Shown: positions 21,452-33,860, counted from the stretch's first letter. The stretch is DNA of 64,000 nucleotides from Pholiota molesta (GCA_014925825.1 JACGCK010000118.1:83669-147668); one strand, 5' to 3'. Notes: a model not told the origin generated them from the sequence alone. Program-made: numbers and translations.

Positions 21452-23995
21452 CTATGTCAAATAGAGTATCGTCCGGCGCTGCGTTGAAAAGAGGAACAGA
21501 GTGATGAATGCACCGACCAAGAAGCCCGTGACAATGTACGAGGCAGTCTCAGTCGCCACCCCAGTGCGCAGTTGCCGTCTCCCGCGGTATTCCTCGTCAA
21601 CTTCTTGTTCGAGGATAGGAGAAAGCAAGCTAATATGACTCTTCGGGGGAATGATTAGGACAGCGTGTGTGCGTGGTGGATCGTCGAATGTAGATATCAC
21701 AGGAGTCGTGGGCGGCGATGATGATCGGGAAGAGGACGTTCGAGACAAGGTAGATGGCAAAGAATCCAGAGACCATGCTGGAGAAGGCGGCAACGGGGTT
21801 ATAAGTGGTAGGAAAGAATCACTTGACGCAGAAGAATCTGTAGACGAGGAGGTAGAGGATGAGGTCGATCTGGACACAGACGCCGTTGAAGGTAAAGAAA
21901 CGTCCACATGATTGGGGGAAGGTGGTAAAGGAATAGAGATTGGGTCAACTGGGGGTGGCGCTGAGAAAGGAATGCGGGGCTCCACATCCGAAAATGAGAC
22001 AGTTCGTGAATGTAAACCCATTGAGCGCATCGTTGGAACGAATTCAAATGAGTCCGAGTAGGATGTTGCGAATGACAAGCGCTTCAGCGGGAACTCCATC
22101 GGCTCGCAAAGGGTGTCCACCGACATGATCGAGGAGCGCCTCGAGGACAAAGGAGATCCCAGCTGGCCGACAATAACCCATGCATGAGACGAGGACAACG
22201 GAGAGGGGAACTCTTCCTGTTCGACCTCGCTGTCCAGGTGGAGAATCGCATCCTGCTCATCCAAAGGTTCCTCTTCTGGTTTCGCAGCTCCATCCGCGCT
22301 CCTTCCTCCTTCCAGATTTGCTGTATCATATACTTTTGCGTCCGCCGGATCTTCACTCTGCGGCAGGTAATCATCAATCTCTGTCGCTCCTTCGTCTGTC
22401 TGCGGCGTAATATCGTCGGCGTTTGCGGTCTCTTGGCCTTTTCCTTGGATATCACGCGTGACACCTGATTCTCGAGCGTCTTCGGCTTCCACAATGGCAG
22501 GAAGTTTCGAAGGAGAAAACACAGGGGACCATGTCGGCGGAGTGGGTGGCGGGGAAGCTGGCTCATCCGAGGCCGGAGATGACTTGGTAGAGGGAGTTTC
22601 CTCTTTGTTCGCTTTGAAAGAGAACTGGCTCGCAGTGGCGATGCCACCCAACGGAATGGTAACGGTAGGGGCAAAGAGAGAGTTACGCGGTGATTCCGGC
22701 GGCGTGATTGGAGTTTGAAAGGAGATTGGGATCCGCGGTAGAACGGCGACCGACATATGCAAAGATGGGCGTGGTGGGTTGGACGAATGGTCGATTCGGT
22801 TCACAAGAGTGGGTTCGTCTGACTCTTCAAATTCAACTTCGAAGTCGCCATCTGAATCGATTTCGACGTCGTTGGCGAGATAGCCTGAATTCTGCTGGAT
22901 TTTGATCGTCTGCTCCAGTCCATCGACGACAAATTGTAAGCGAGATATTTCTTCTCGTTTCTGCTGGTAGTAGTTCTCTCTGAGCTCCTCCCCGAGTGAG
23001 AGGACCATAACTTCAACTATTCGGCGAACTTCAGGATGGTCCTTCACCCAACAATTGCCCGGCCAGACGGAAATAGCGATAGCGAGAGTGCGGAGATAAG
23101 AAATGGCGAGGTCGAAGTCATCTTGGACGACATTGTGAAAGAATGGTCGCAGAAATGATAAGGCTAGCCTGACGGCTCCTGCTGTCGAATCCCGCAGACG
23201 AACATCCACGGACTTTGCCGTGAAAGCTTTCGTCATGTCTTGACAGAATTGGCGGTAATTGTGTTTGCGCTTAGTGTAATCCCATGCGACCTGATCGAGC
23301 GGGTTCCCATCGATGATCTGGATGTCCTTGTGCAAGAAGTACGATGGCATCTTTCGGAGAATTTGCAACAAGGGAATAGATGCAAGAACCGCTGGTCGAG
23401 GAATGACCCCGTACACGAGGACTGATTGAGAGTCCTGCGAGAAACGATACCACTTCCAGAATTGCTCAGTGCGCCTGTTATATTTTTGATCAGTAAATAA
23501 CAGTCAGAAGCAACAAAAACAGACATACTCCTCGGGTGAACTCTTCTTCAATAGCTGGATGGCGGTAGCTGCCCGGCCACCGAGTGCGGGGGAATCAATG
23601 ATCGCAATCTCTACATCCTTCTTCACTCCAATATGGTAACGTCTAACCGCTTCCCAAATGGCCCAGGTAAAGCTGAAGGACGTTGATATGTAGGAGGATG
23701 ACGTTCGTGTGGTCCATTCCATGTGTCGCGCGACCTCGGCATATGAGCCGACCATTGGTTCGGAGAACTTGACATTGGGAGGATCTACTGGTGAGCGGGA
23801 AACCAGCTCGTCGAACCTGGGAGCAACAAAGAATGGATCGGTGTCGTCACCAAATGGCGACCTTTCCTTCGGAGTGTATACGCGGAAGAGGAATCGATTG
23901 GATTTTATCAGGGAATCGAAATCGATATCCGTCCCGAAGCCGCACTGCGGTAGGGAGTTAATATCTGCATCGAGATCAGAAGCGGGCGCAGACAT
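21452..23995 (-). CDS. Tail-anchored protein with an Agaricomycete N-terminal domain of unknown function
   Basis: Two exons, 23529-23995 and 21452-23474, joined at EE|R, give about 830 residues. The first 230 (RFLFRVYTPKERSPFG, then HMEWTTRTSSSYISTSFSF, VEIAIIDSPALGG, YGVIPRPAVLASIPL) resemble a domain frequent in mushroom genomes (possibly DUF7587). The ISTS stretch and alternating pattern recall, loosely, the fold of ADP-ribosyltransferases; that is speculation. The middle has a coiled segment (NYYQQKREEISRLQFVVDGL). Several hundred Ser/Pro/Asp/Glu-rich, probably disordered residues follow. A hydrophobic segment ASYIVTGFLVGAFITLFLF lies 10 residues from the end, so the protein should be tail-anchored with its bulk in the cytosol. 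An in-frame ATG at 24073 is an alternative start. Function unknown. Confidence 0.75.
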
Positions 23996-24753
23996 GGTGG
24001 GAGTGGTGAGGCAACGGCAGAGTCCAAAGTTCAGTTTTTGAAGGCTGGGAACATCGTCCTCATGCAAAGGCACTGGAAGGTGAAACGAACATGCACCAGT
24101 CCTTCATAATAACGTGGAATGTGAGTTGTGGTCTGTCTTCAGCCGGTATGGAACACGTGTATGCAGCATGTTTCCAGCGTGGCCTATAGCGTTCAAGTGT
24201 AGGCTCAGCCTCGGCACTCCCACAGAGTGTGACTCTACACTTGTTCTCCGAAGTTATAGGACTGTTCCATAAACTCAACCGCGTTTTCACTTTCTGATTT
24301 AACATGTTAGTGCCGTTGCTTTTCAACCACCAAAAACTTGAGTCTGACCTTAGTAGACTCCGAAAATTGAATCGGATACATTCCGGACATTACCATTGGT
24401 ACCGCCTCCTGGACCATCGCCTATGAATCCCTAAAGGCTAAGATCCAGTGCGCTATGAAACGTTGAGGAAGTCGGAGTGAAAGGAATTGTCCCCGTAATG
24501 AAAGCGAATATTGTTGCTCAAGTCGTTCAAACGCCAGGAGTGATGCATTGATGGCCGATACCAAGCCGATACCATGATGGGCCATCAAAACTTGAAATAT
24601 AAAAGGAAGGTGCTAATAATAACTCCGCCAGCGCGCCTTTGTTTGGGAAACATTGCACGCCGCCAGCATGGATCTCTCCAGTGCATAATCTCCTCTTTTG
24701 TCTCATCACTATACATTGACCATCGCCATCCGCCCCAGCTGAAAAGGAGGGAC
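23996..24753. other. Divergent promoter region
   Basis: Sequence between the tail-anchored protein gene (minus) and the hypothetical frame at 24754 (plus). A TATA-like AAATATAAAAGG lies near 24594. No gene recognised. Confidence 0.45.
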
Positions 24754-25194
24754 ATGGGCCAGACCAACGGACTGATTTCTTCGGATCTACGCTATTATCT
24801 CTTCATGCTCGTCAGACGATTCTGTGGAATTTTACTCCTCAAGGCAGACATTGAAGGCGTAAAAAACAGTCCAGCCGCCCTCCACAAACAGGTTGCTGAT
24901 GCAGAGAAGACCATCGCCGAGAAGTTCGTGCCCGAACCACGGAGTACCTATGAATATAAAATGCACCCTGTCATGCTGGCTGTGAAGCTCGATGCAGTCC
25001 ATGAGGTGCATGTTCTCGCATGCAAAGAATGTGGGGGTGAGAAGGGAAAACGTTACGTTGCGTTCGCTATCGTGGCCTGTCCATGGAAAACAGATGTCAT
25101 TCAAGCACTGGAAGCACTTGGAGTTACGCGGCTAACTCATCTTTTGTTCATCTTTGGTCTAACAAGCTTTTATCTGGTGATCAATGAAAGCTGA
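24754..25194 (+). CDS. Hypothetical protein (possible exon of a decayed gene)
   Basis: An open frame of 146 codons starts MGQTNGLISSDLRYYLFML and ends LTSFYLVINES. A TATA-like box lies about 160 bp upstream. The segment EKFVPEPRSTYEYKMHPVML and the central acidic/basic alternation look protein-like rather than random. I recognise no family. The bases that follow (25195-25640) carry short open stretches in shifting frames, so this may be the first exon of a larger, partly degenerate gene. The coding call rests on length and composition only. Confidence 0.3.
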   Translation: MGQTNGLISSDLRYYLFMLVRRFCGILLLKADIEGVKNSPAALHKQVADAEKTIAEKFVPEPRSTYEYKMHPVMLAVKLDAVHEVHVLACKECGGEKGKRYVAFAIVACPWKTDVIQALEALGVTRLTHLLFIFGLTSFYLVINES

Positions 25195-26328
25195 TGTTTT
25201 TCTCAATTATAACAAACCATGGCCACGCACGTCAGACCAATACCGAGTTCTCTCCGCTCTCTAAGGCGCCTCTGGATCGGAAACTGGATCTACTACGTGT
25301 CGCCGGCCATATCGACTTACCGACTCAGTTTCGTCTTCTGGAAATTACCTCTCCGTTGAGGGCTGCCAGGGACTATTCGCGTCGCAAGCTACTTTTCTTT
25401 ACATCTGGATTCTGATGAGATAGACTTAGTCCTCTCGGGCTTGGCAAAACTTCATTTCGACATTGACATGAACACCGCAATCAACTATGACTGCACCGAC
25501 GATCTTCTGGCTGCGCACCACAGAAAATTCATTAATATGCGACTTATACGGTCCTTGACTCTATGGCCTTGGCATTTATTTTCGACCGTGTCAACTGCCT
25601 ACTTACTAGACATCGCGGCTGGGTTGCAATGATGTCTTCCCTCGAGATCAGTGGCGTTTAAGCGGACACTACTCGTCAAAATGTACATACTGTTCTTCCT
25701 CATATTCTGCGACGGTAAATTGTTACCAATGTCAGTAAGCTTGCTTAGTGACAATGTGGTCGTGCTTCGCAACATATGCCTAGGACCCTCTCAGAGGAAA
25801 CCACTTCTGTGGAGTATCTATGATATCTTGAGAACCATTTGCCATGGAAGTTTTCTACCACAACTACCAGCATTATGGCCTTTAAATCCGCACCATATCC
25901 GCATACTCTTCACCGAGTGTGAATCTAGGAGTGGCATGATGCTTACAGAAGGTCTTTCTACATTCACGTCAACATCGGCCTACCTGAAAAGGCTACAAGA
26001 TGCAACCGAACGCCTAACGGTTTCTGGCTATTATTATGCTTCAATCTTAGGATACATTCATTTCTGTAAGCGCTCTCACAATGCTCCTGTTTGCGATCAA
26101 CTTGTATTGTCAATCTCCACGAAGAGCGTCTGTTTGCTTCGCATCTTCCTGATTTGGCTCTCATTTTCCCCAAGTATGTGTTTCTGGATTCGAGGCGCAG
26201 CTGTAACTAGGACTTGATCGGTGAATTCTTTAAGAATGGCACAAGACTCGAATATAAAAGCTGCTGTTCTGTCCCTACAGATCCTATCCTTCCTTGGTCC
26301 TGAAACATATATCGTCTATTTGTCTATC
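25195..26328. other. Unresolved region, possibly gene remnants
   Basis: Short open stretches such as LDLLRVAGHIDLPTQFRLLE (about 25270-25340) look protein-like but are broken by stops. A 188-codon plus-strand frame at 25651-26217 resembles nothing I know. This may be a decayed gene continuing from 24754; I cannot assemble it. Confidence 0.3.
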
Positions 26329-27038
26329 ATGTCGATTTTGACCGTGAAACGTGCGAGAGCTCTGTCCTCGGCGGCATGTCGTAGCGGCCAATCAAGCAGA
26401 CTTGTCCACTCCTCCTCTATAAACCAAACTACCGCCCTCTCCCAGGCAGCTCTTGCTGAAGTCGAAGAAGTCACCCTCCAACCCATCTTCGACATCTTCG
26501 ACGCCCCTACCCGCCTCGCGGAATCCAGTGCGTATATTCGCAACGCACACGCAAGGACCAGCGTCGCCTCTGCCCCATCGTCCTCCACAACTCCGAAATT
26601 CCCTGCTGCACGCTCAGCACCGGCGCCACTCCCACAGCCCATCCTCTTCGACGGCCCCGCGCGGCCGCAAAATGGGGTCCTCGCTTTCCACAGCCGCATG
26701 CGCGACGCTGGTCTGCGGGCACCGCCGTCGCCCTCCCGGGCTGCCAAAAATACAGCACCCGCAAGACCATTCAGCTCATCCGAGCCGTTGGTTCAATTGT
26801 TTGACGGACCTGCCCGTATCACTCGGTACCATCACCAGTCCTCTGGGTCTTCGAATTCTGGCTCGTTTGGAAAGCAGGTCAGTCGTTTTTTTCGAAGGGA
26901 TTTGATGGATGATTCTTAGTAAATCAATTTTTCTAGCAGAATTCTGCTAAATATGCAGCCGCTCTTGGGGTGCTAGGGACAGTGGGATGCGCAATGTTAT
27001 TAAAGGATGAAGAAAGTCGATCCATCCCCGCGGAGTGA
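26329..27038 (+). CDS. Small mitochondrial-type membrane protein, unknown function
   Basis: Two exons, 26329-26877 and 26937-27038, separated by a 59-nt intron, give about 216 residues. The start MSILTVKRARALSSAACRSG is basic and Ser/Ala-rich like a mitochondrial presequence. The middle holds three spaced copies of a short motif, (I/V)(F/L)(D)(G/A)PAR or similar: IFDIFDAPTRLAE, ILFDGPARPQNG and QLFDGPARITRY. The C-terminal exon encodes one hydrophobic segment (YAAALGVLGTVGCAMLL) followed by an acidic tail. In-frame ATGs at 26221 and 26236 would add an N-terminal extension; the 26329 start is preferred because it gives the presequence. No family is recognised. Confidence 0.6.
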
Positions 27039-27158
27039 ACTAGAAGACTCAGTAGACATGTGTAGCATTATCATAGATGCCTATTTACATGATTGGATTA
27101 CACACCACATAGATGGATGATAGCAACCAATCAAATGCAACATTTTCTCTCGGTTGTA

Positions 27159-28787
27159 TCACGATTCCTGGGGATTGAACCACAATGATCCATAAGTGTA
27201 CGAAAAACGCCTTTCGATCTCAACTTCAACGTTGCCGTCTTTCATTCGACCCTTGAAGCGACGGGAATAAGTCAGGGATGCAAATCACACGAAGGGAAGC
27301 AACCGAGATCTCACCCTCCAGATCCTGTCGTTCGTGACGATCTTTCTCAAGCTGCGAGACCTTGCGAAAATCAGCGTGGCACTACCATAGTCAAGCGTCT
27401 TCCTGATCCCATGGTCGACATGATTGTCGACATCCACAATTGTACGGAGAGATCGAGATTGAGCGATATTTTGAATGAAGGTTGGCTATGTCGCATTAGT
27501 TAGGCCATAAGCCCCAAGTAAAAAGAATCCTGAACTCACTATTTCTTTCATGGGAATGGCTATGTCTAGTCGTTCAAGGTGTGGACATGATTTGCAGATT
27601 TCCGCTATGGATTCCAGGCTCACCCCACAGTCCAAAAACGCAAGCCGCTTGAGCGAAAACCCAAACAGCTCTGTGAGCTGTTTGATGAATGGGTCGCCTA
27701 CAACCACTTTGCGTTCTGGTAATTTTATTGAAAAGGAAAGAAGTGCCGGAGCTGAGGTTTTGAGATGGGAAAGCACAGATGCAAGAATGGCAGGAGAGGG
27801 AGATGGATCCAGACTATATCGCGCGTCCAAGGCGAGATGTCGCAGATGCCGTAAAGATGGAGGCGGAAGCGATAGTGGACAAGTGCTTTCAGAAGTTGTA
27901 AGCGAAAGGTTCTGCAGGAGCGGTGTCTTCGAGGCTTGTCGAAGGACAACAGTATGATCGACCTTTGGGCAGCCAACTACATGTAGGCCGACAAGATTGG
28001 GTAGATTGTCAAGTATTAACTCTAGGACACCTTCGTGCAGCTCATTGATCATCTACCAATGGGTTAGTACACACAACATCCCACAAAGCAAAATATACGC
28101 ACGTAGAGTGTTAGACTTGACAGAGTTTTTGAGATAGATGGTATCCAAGTGGGAAGCATGTCAGCCACATTCCATGTAGCGAATTCGATGGCAAGGCTCC
28201 GGAGCTTGTCAAATTTCTGAAGCATTTGCGCTTGATCCGTTGTGAGATTGGCATGTATTCGGACGCTTTCCAACCACTGCTTGTCTCCTAACGCTGGTAG
28301 AAAGATGGCCAACACGCCTGGGACAGTACATTTGAACTTGTTCAGATTCTTGCACAGTTTGAGAGCCTCTTTGCAGTCTCGCACGAAGGTTGGATGCAGG
28401 CGCGACTTCAACATCGGTACTGCGCGAATTTCTGGAAACAAGAATGTTGAGCCTAGCTGATTTCGCATGAGCAAACGAGCGCGCCACGTACCTACGTTGC
28501 GGACATGAACTGCAAGATGGGGATGTGCAATAATGGCGGCAAACGGGGACATAGTTTCGTTCTGTTTTGATTAGTCAAGTCGTCCCCGGTTGACCATGAA
28601 TGACTCCACTCACCCCAGCGTAGCCCTTCGCCTGACGCGTGCGATATGAGATCGTGTTATAAAGCCTTGGAATAACCCCCGCCAGGAATGATCTGCTAAC
28701 TAGCGCCACCGATGGAAGATCGTTACCCGACAAAAAGCAAAAAATGAGCTCGAGGACATCGAGATTGAGGTTGTCTGCTGAAACCAT
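27159..28787 (-). CDS. F-box/leucine-rich protein
   Basis: Minus-strand exons chain in phase from ATG 28787 to the stop at 27159-27161 through introns of about 50-65 nt. The first 45 residues form the F-box (LDVLELIFCFLSGNDLPSVA, then LVSRSFLAGVIPRLYNTI), which binds Skp1 in SCF ubiquitin ligases. Irregular leucine-rich repeats follow, for example CKEALKLCKNLNKFKCTV, LPNLVGLHVVGCPKV, LRHLALDARYS and ICKSCPHLERLDIAIPMKEI. Mushroom genomes carry many such genes with unknown targets. All frames are intact. Confidence 0.85.
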
Positions 28788-29129
28788 TCTTCGGGGTTTA
28801 ATCTATGTTTCCGCTCGTTCGACAATATAGTATCAGATCGGTTTGTGAAAAAGCGAGTATGAAGGTGTTCGGAATGGTTTCATGAGACGGCGGTGGTGGT
28901 GGTAATGGCGAGCGCGTTTCTTACCGATGCCGAAGTTAATTACGTACTAATTTCGATCACTCATAAAACGCGTGCTTCGCGCGTAAAAGTGTTAAGTATT
29001 CAAATTCAAGTTATCGCAAATGTCTTTGTGACTACATAGTATTACAATATTGGTGTCTCGAAAACTGTACAAAGTATCGCCTTACGGAAAAGAACTGATG
29101 AAACAAAGGAAAGTGAAAATTTACCTCTT
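28788..29129. other. Intergenic
   Basis: Between the F-box gene start and the end of the USP-like gene, both on the minus strand. Includes a short GGTGGTGGTGGTAATGG run near 28890; nothing else seen. Confidence 0.5.
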
Positions 29130-31653
29130 TTATTGATAAGTAGGAGGCAGGTTGTCCAACGTTGTAGATCTGGAATTTTGACGAGAAACACCAGCAGCCT
29201 TTCGTTCTCCAGGAATTGGGAGCTCTCTTGTCGCTGGCGGTGCATATGGCGCGGGATCTGGCGATGAGCGTGTACTCGAAAATATACCGAGTTCGGGATG
29301 CATCATCGCAAGGAACTTCTTGTTGTTCTCCTCGACAGCCTCCTAATACAAACAATGTGAGAAAATAAAAGGCCATTGTAATCACAGAAAATACTCACAG
29401 AAAATGTACTAGGCCAAACGACAGGCTCTTGAAGATGTTCTTCTGACATATGCCGGCTGTAAAACACCATATATGGCCCTGCCCCGAGATGGATACCGGT
29501 TGGGTCTGTTAAAACCGTTTCTTCGGGTACCTAGTGACCATGCTGCGTCAATATATCGATAGTATTTCTGAAGAACATCCCATCCGTACTTCTGTGACTT
29601 CGTGATCAACAGTTTTCCACCAGATTCCGTCGGTGTCTTGAACGTAAGAGTAGATTTGTTTCCTTCCAGGCAGACCCGTATGGAATAATACGGCACGTAG
29701 ATCATACTAAATAGCGATAAGTAAAGCTCGATAGGTCAAAACCAACTGCAAACCTGGTAAACTTGCAACTCAGGGCAGTCATAAACACGAGCTACGTCGG
29801 CCTGAAGTTGTTCAATCTTATGGTCGATATCTAGTTCGGAAATTGAACAATTTGAATTGCTAACTTTGGACGTTTACGCACCTTCTACCTTTCCTGTTAT
29901 CATTGTCATGATATCTTTCAAATGGTCCGCAGTTCTTTGCAACGTTCGTTTCCGCGTTGGGTCGTCGCCTGGATCGGCCACTTTTTCGTAATAGTATATT
30001 GTTGATCGAAGGTTTTCAAGAGCATCTCCGCCATTCTGTTATAAGAAGCATTATTGGTAAGAAAAAATGGCAGATTATTCTGAAAACGCGAACCTCCGAA
30101 CGCGTGAGTGTCTCCCTATGCGCCTTCAATGCCTTGATCTCCTCCAACATCCCATGCTCGATCCTCCTCTTATCATTCGTCAATGCTAAATTTGCAAACA
30201 GAAATCTATCGAGATATATCGTCTTCGGGTATACAAAAGGATCTGGCGAAGTCTTCGCTACACCCGGAAGACTTGGCAGACGCCTGAGCTGGAATGTTAG
30301 GACTTCGGAGGGGGTGATGATGACGTCGTGGCGGGTCTCTGTCTCCATGAATTTGGAAAGGCTGTCGGATAAGCAAGAGATGAGATCGTTATGTTGGATA
30401 TCACCGGTGTATTCGACAGGGACTACGTTTTCAAGTTCAGAGTGTGTTTTATGTCTCGGTTCCATTCCCCTTTTGAGAATGATATTTCCATGTTTGAACG
30501 AAAACAGATGCCTGTGAATTCTAATTAGAGGATGGATTCATGATCATGATTACAATGTGGCGCACTCAATGAATTCTTCATCCCCTGCTTGCGCTTGTAG
30601 GTGTTCTTCGATAAGGCCTGCAATATTTTTGACGACAACTAGAATCATATTAGAATTGATTTTGGTAGTGAAAGCAAGGTACACACCAGCGGATTCCTCT
30701 GCGAGCACATTCGTTCCAGGCAGCGGAGCAATTTCCAGTGATGGAATGACATCTTTGTCAATGATAGCTGCAAGCTGAGCCAAGTCCATATTGGTGAAAA
30801 GTTCGATTAGATTCCACATGGCACGATCTGACGAAAATTGAGCAAGAATATAGACAGAATGAACAAGCACCAACGTACTTGGGTCGCGCAGAGGAGCATC
30901 AGCGTCTACAACTGGAAGACGCAGATTGGAAACCGTCAATCGCACTTGGGGTATATAATACAATGCTTGCAGCACTAATGCGGCATATGCAAGAGAAGGC
31001 GTATCGGAGCGCAAAGCAATCGGACTGAAAAAATGTCATGAGCTGTAATCTACAAGCAGAATGGACTGGCACACACCGGCCTCCTTCACGGATAGAGTCC
31101 TTCAGGGGCGAAATATCTATATCTTCCTTGAAGTCTTTCAGACTCGCTTGTATCGCCTCGTTCAACGTATGGTCTTCATGCGTCACAGAAGCGCCAACTG
31201 GATCCTGAATAGTATCTGATGAGATATTCAGGATGCTATCTAGGAAAGGGACATTACATTTGAGCGTACCATCTGCCACTCGGGATGAGGGGCCCTCTCG
31301 CTTGGTCCGAACTGAGGAATGGACTGAGACGATTCCATCGACATCTGTATCGCCCGAGTCATATCGTCATCGTCCGCTGTGAGATCGATCACAGACGATG
31401 AAGCCAGCGGAATCGATGGTACGGCCGGGCGGGTGTCGGTGTTCAAGCCGTCGGTGTACATTGGGTCTGGGGTGTTCCTGCGCTGCGCGTCCCATTGGGT
31501 CTCGGTGGCCATATCGCCTGCAAATAGAGCGTCTGCTGCCTTCTCCATGTCGCCTTTGTGCTTGCGCAAGACCCGCCTGGCAACCTCAACATCGACACTT
31601 GTGATGGATGCTAGGAGATTGCCATTGGCCTCTTCATCGCTTGTTAACTGCAT
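29130..31653 (-). CDS. USP25/28-like protein with a degenerate deubiquitinase domain
   Basis: About ten minus-strand exons chain in phase from ATG 31653 to the stop at 29130-29132. In order: a UBA-like helix bundle (VARRVLRKHKGDMEKAADAL), two ubiquitin-interacting-motif-like helices (DDDDMTRAIQMSMESS and LNEAIQASLKDF), then a USP fold with RPIALRSDTPSLAYAALVLQ, CATLHLFSFKHGNI, PSEVLTFQLRRLP, YPKTIYLDRFLFAN, a coiled insertion, YDLRAVLFHTG, and AGPYMVFYSR. This order matches animal USP25/28. The Cys box, normally GNTC, reads DTPSLAY here. The His box, normally GHYW, reads RKQIYSYV. Both catalytic residues are therefore absent and the protein probably binds ubiquitin without cleaving it. A 51-nt intron with GTACGT and CAG within exon 3 (near 30880) is likely. 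Confidence 0.8.
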
Positions 31654-32068
31654 TTCGGCTGTTCAGAAAGTTCGAGTCTCGTTTCGCTGTCTTGGGGTCT
31701 TTCTAGTTTGAGTATAAGCTGGTTAATGGATGTGTTGCTCGGTGTGGAGTCTGGACGTCGTACTGGACGTCGGACGCTGTAGGTTAAACCTGGGTTAAGC
31801 CGCGCTTGGCGATGTCGCGGCGGGGTTGTACAATTATTAAGATTTGTCAGCAGAGATGGCCATTCCAACAACCACAGAAATAAATGCGAGGGGAACAAGG
31901 GGGAACACTATCAGTTCCAGTGAATTACCGGTACAGATGAATTCAGAGGTTTGTTGGAGAATATTCACTTTTATACACATATACATAAGTCATGTTATTA
32001 TTGAAGTTTCGGTCCTCGGCGGAGTCCACAACAGTTCCAATGATAATATTGATATTCCTACCCGTCCC
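31654..32068. other. Intergenic
   Basis: Upstream of the USP-like gene and downstream of the next minus-strand F-box gene. No feature recognised. Confidence 0.5.
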
Positions 32069-33520
32069 TTAATGCGAATGAGGAGGTCCCTGTCTTGCAA
32101 TAACAGTAGCCTGCAAGGATTCGAGTGCAGCAGCGTCCAAATTTGCATCTTGCTTAAGCGGGACGTTGTCGGCACTGAAGAAATAGTCGTAATCGCGAAA
32201 CATACCGGGATGAACATACCCCAAGCCATTGTCATAGTCCTCATAATTGTGGTGGTATGGACGAAAGGGGATCGGGTAGAGAGTAAATTTCTTCAAATTA
32301 ACCAATTTGTCTCCGAAACCTTCGAATATGTCAGCCCACATTCGAGGGCTAGGGAATTCAGGTATGTTAATGCTTAAGAAGCAATTTTGCAATTCCAATT
32401 CTACAAGAGACGGGTGGCGAAGAAGGAACGCTTCGACACCAGTGATTGATAAAGGATCATTTCGGGTTGTTTCGTCTTTGAAGGAGTCGTTAAAGATTAT
32501 GCCACCCAGAGACGCAGACCGTAGATTCGGCCAGTTCATGGAGTCCCAGACGGTGCAACTGGGACCTACAGTGGCTATCAGGAAGTCGGTGAGCAATTGA
32601 AATGAGGTGAGATCGATGGGCGCTGTAAGGAAGGGGATAATATCCTTCGTCCAGAAACTTCTATAACTCCTGCTTTCATCGAGAGCGTATCCTCGCTTTG
32701 AATCGGCCACAGTGCTTATGGATAGATTCGTGATTCCTTGCAAAAATGTTTTGAAACCGTCAAGACGAGCACCTCTGTTTGGCTGCGTGATGAGGCCGTG
32801 GATGTGAAATGTGCGTATGGTGTTGAGTGCGTTCGGTTTAGTAGAAAAATTGGCGAGCTCGACCAGTATCTTGATCTGCAAAATGCGGACGTCGGTCATG
32901 AAAATTTCGGGATCGTCTTCTCCTCCGCCGTCATCATCAGAGTCGGACATCCCAATGTCACAGTGTTCGTAGGATGAGGGAAAGTGAAGACGAAGTGTTT
33001 TTAACACAGGGAACAAATGCAAATGGGAGAATATGCGGACTGATTGCTCGATTGTGTCCACTGTGACGGGTGAAAAACAGGCATAAGTAATGAAGACCAA
33101 CGTTCAAACGTTCATAGCTGAGCGGTTATCAACCAAAATATGATACATACATTTGGGTATACTTTCACTGCCTTTCTCGTCGTTTCCCCCATCGTCTTCG
33201 TCTTTTTCGTATTTGTGCTCGTCGTCATCATTGTATCCTTCTTCTTCAGGCTCTACATCAAAATTAATTTCTCTTACAAGTGCTGCTAGGTCCGGAAGCT
33301 CCTTCAAAAGGCTGATGACAGACGCGCTTGTACCGCTCTTCCAAGAAAGGTTCAGAACGCGGAATAGGGGTGAGGCTGCCAAAGTCGCAAAGTCCTTGGA
33401 TGCGAGGCGGAAAGCCAAAAGAGCTTGTTTACCATCATCTTCTGCCTGAAGATTCTCAAGGATGGCGACTAGTAGTTCGACTGGCAGGGCTGGCGTATTT
33501 GAAGTTGAAACTGCTTCCAT
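32069..33520 (-). CDS. F-box protein
   Basis: Exon 1 starts at 33520. An intron with donor GTATGT near 33140 and an acceptor near 33060 joins to the long second exon ending at 32069, for about 450 residues. The N-terminus is an F-box: ALPVELLVAILENL, then LLAFRLASKDFATLAASPLF. A very acidic segment (EEEGYNDDDEHKYEKDEDDG) and a second one (SDSDDDGGGEDDPEIF) follow. The rest holds weak leucine-rich segments such as FLLRHPSLVELELQNCFL. The target is unknown. It probably acts as a substrate receptor of an SCF ligase. Confidence 0.8.
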
Positions 33521-33860
33521 CTACGTAGAGATTGAGATGTTGTTATTGTAAAGATCGGGTGTTTAAACTTTAGATAATTTGACGCGTCAATACCAGTACT
33601 GGTTGAATATGCTTTTGTATCCAAGGGTTAGCCCAAGCGTGGCTTGATTCGCGAAGTTAGATAGAGTGCCCAAGTATTCGTCTAGCTGTCGATAGTCGTC
33701 TGCTGGAGAGATGAAGTAATGACCATGAATAAACGACTTTCAAGTTTGCGGCAGAAAGGAGAGTTGTGGTGTGCAAGAGTAGGTAAGAGCAGGGTAAGAG
33801 TTTGCTGGAGAGGACCGGTATGTCCCGGACCGAACGGGGGGATCATGATGAAGTGATCGT
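33521..33860. other. Divergent promoter region
   Basis: Shared upstream region of the F-box gene (minus) and the Nudix gene (plus). No specific element identified. Confidence 0.5.

Noticed and set aside
25651..26217. 188-codon frame as a membrane protein gene
   Set aside because: Hydrophobic start but no family match, no supporting exons, and it lies in a region of broken frames. Noted only as unresolved.
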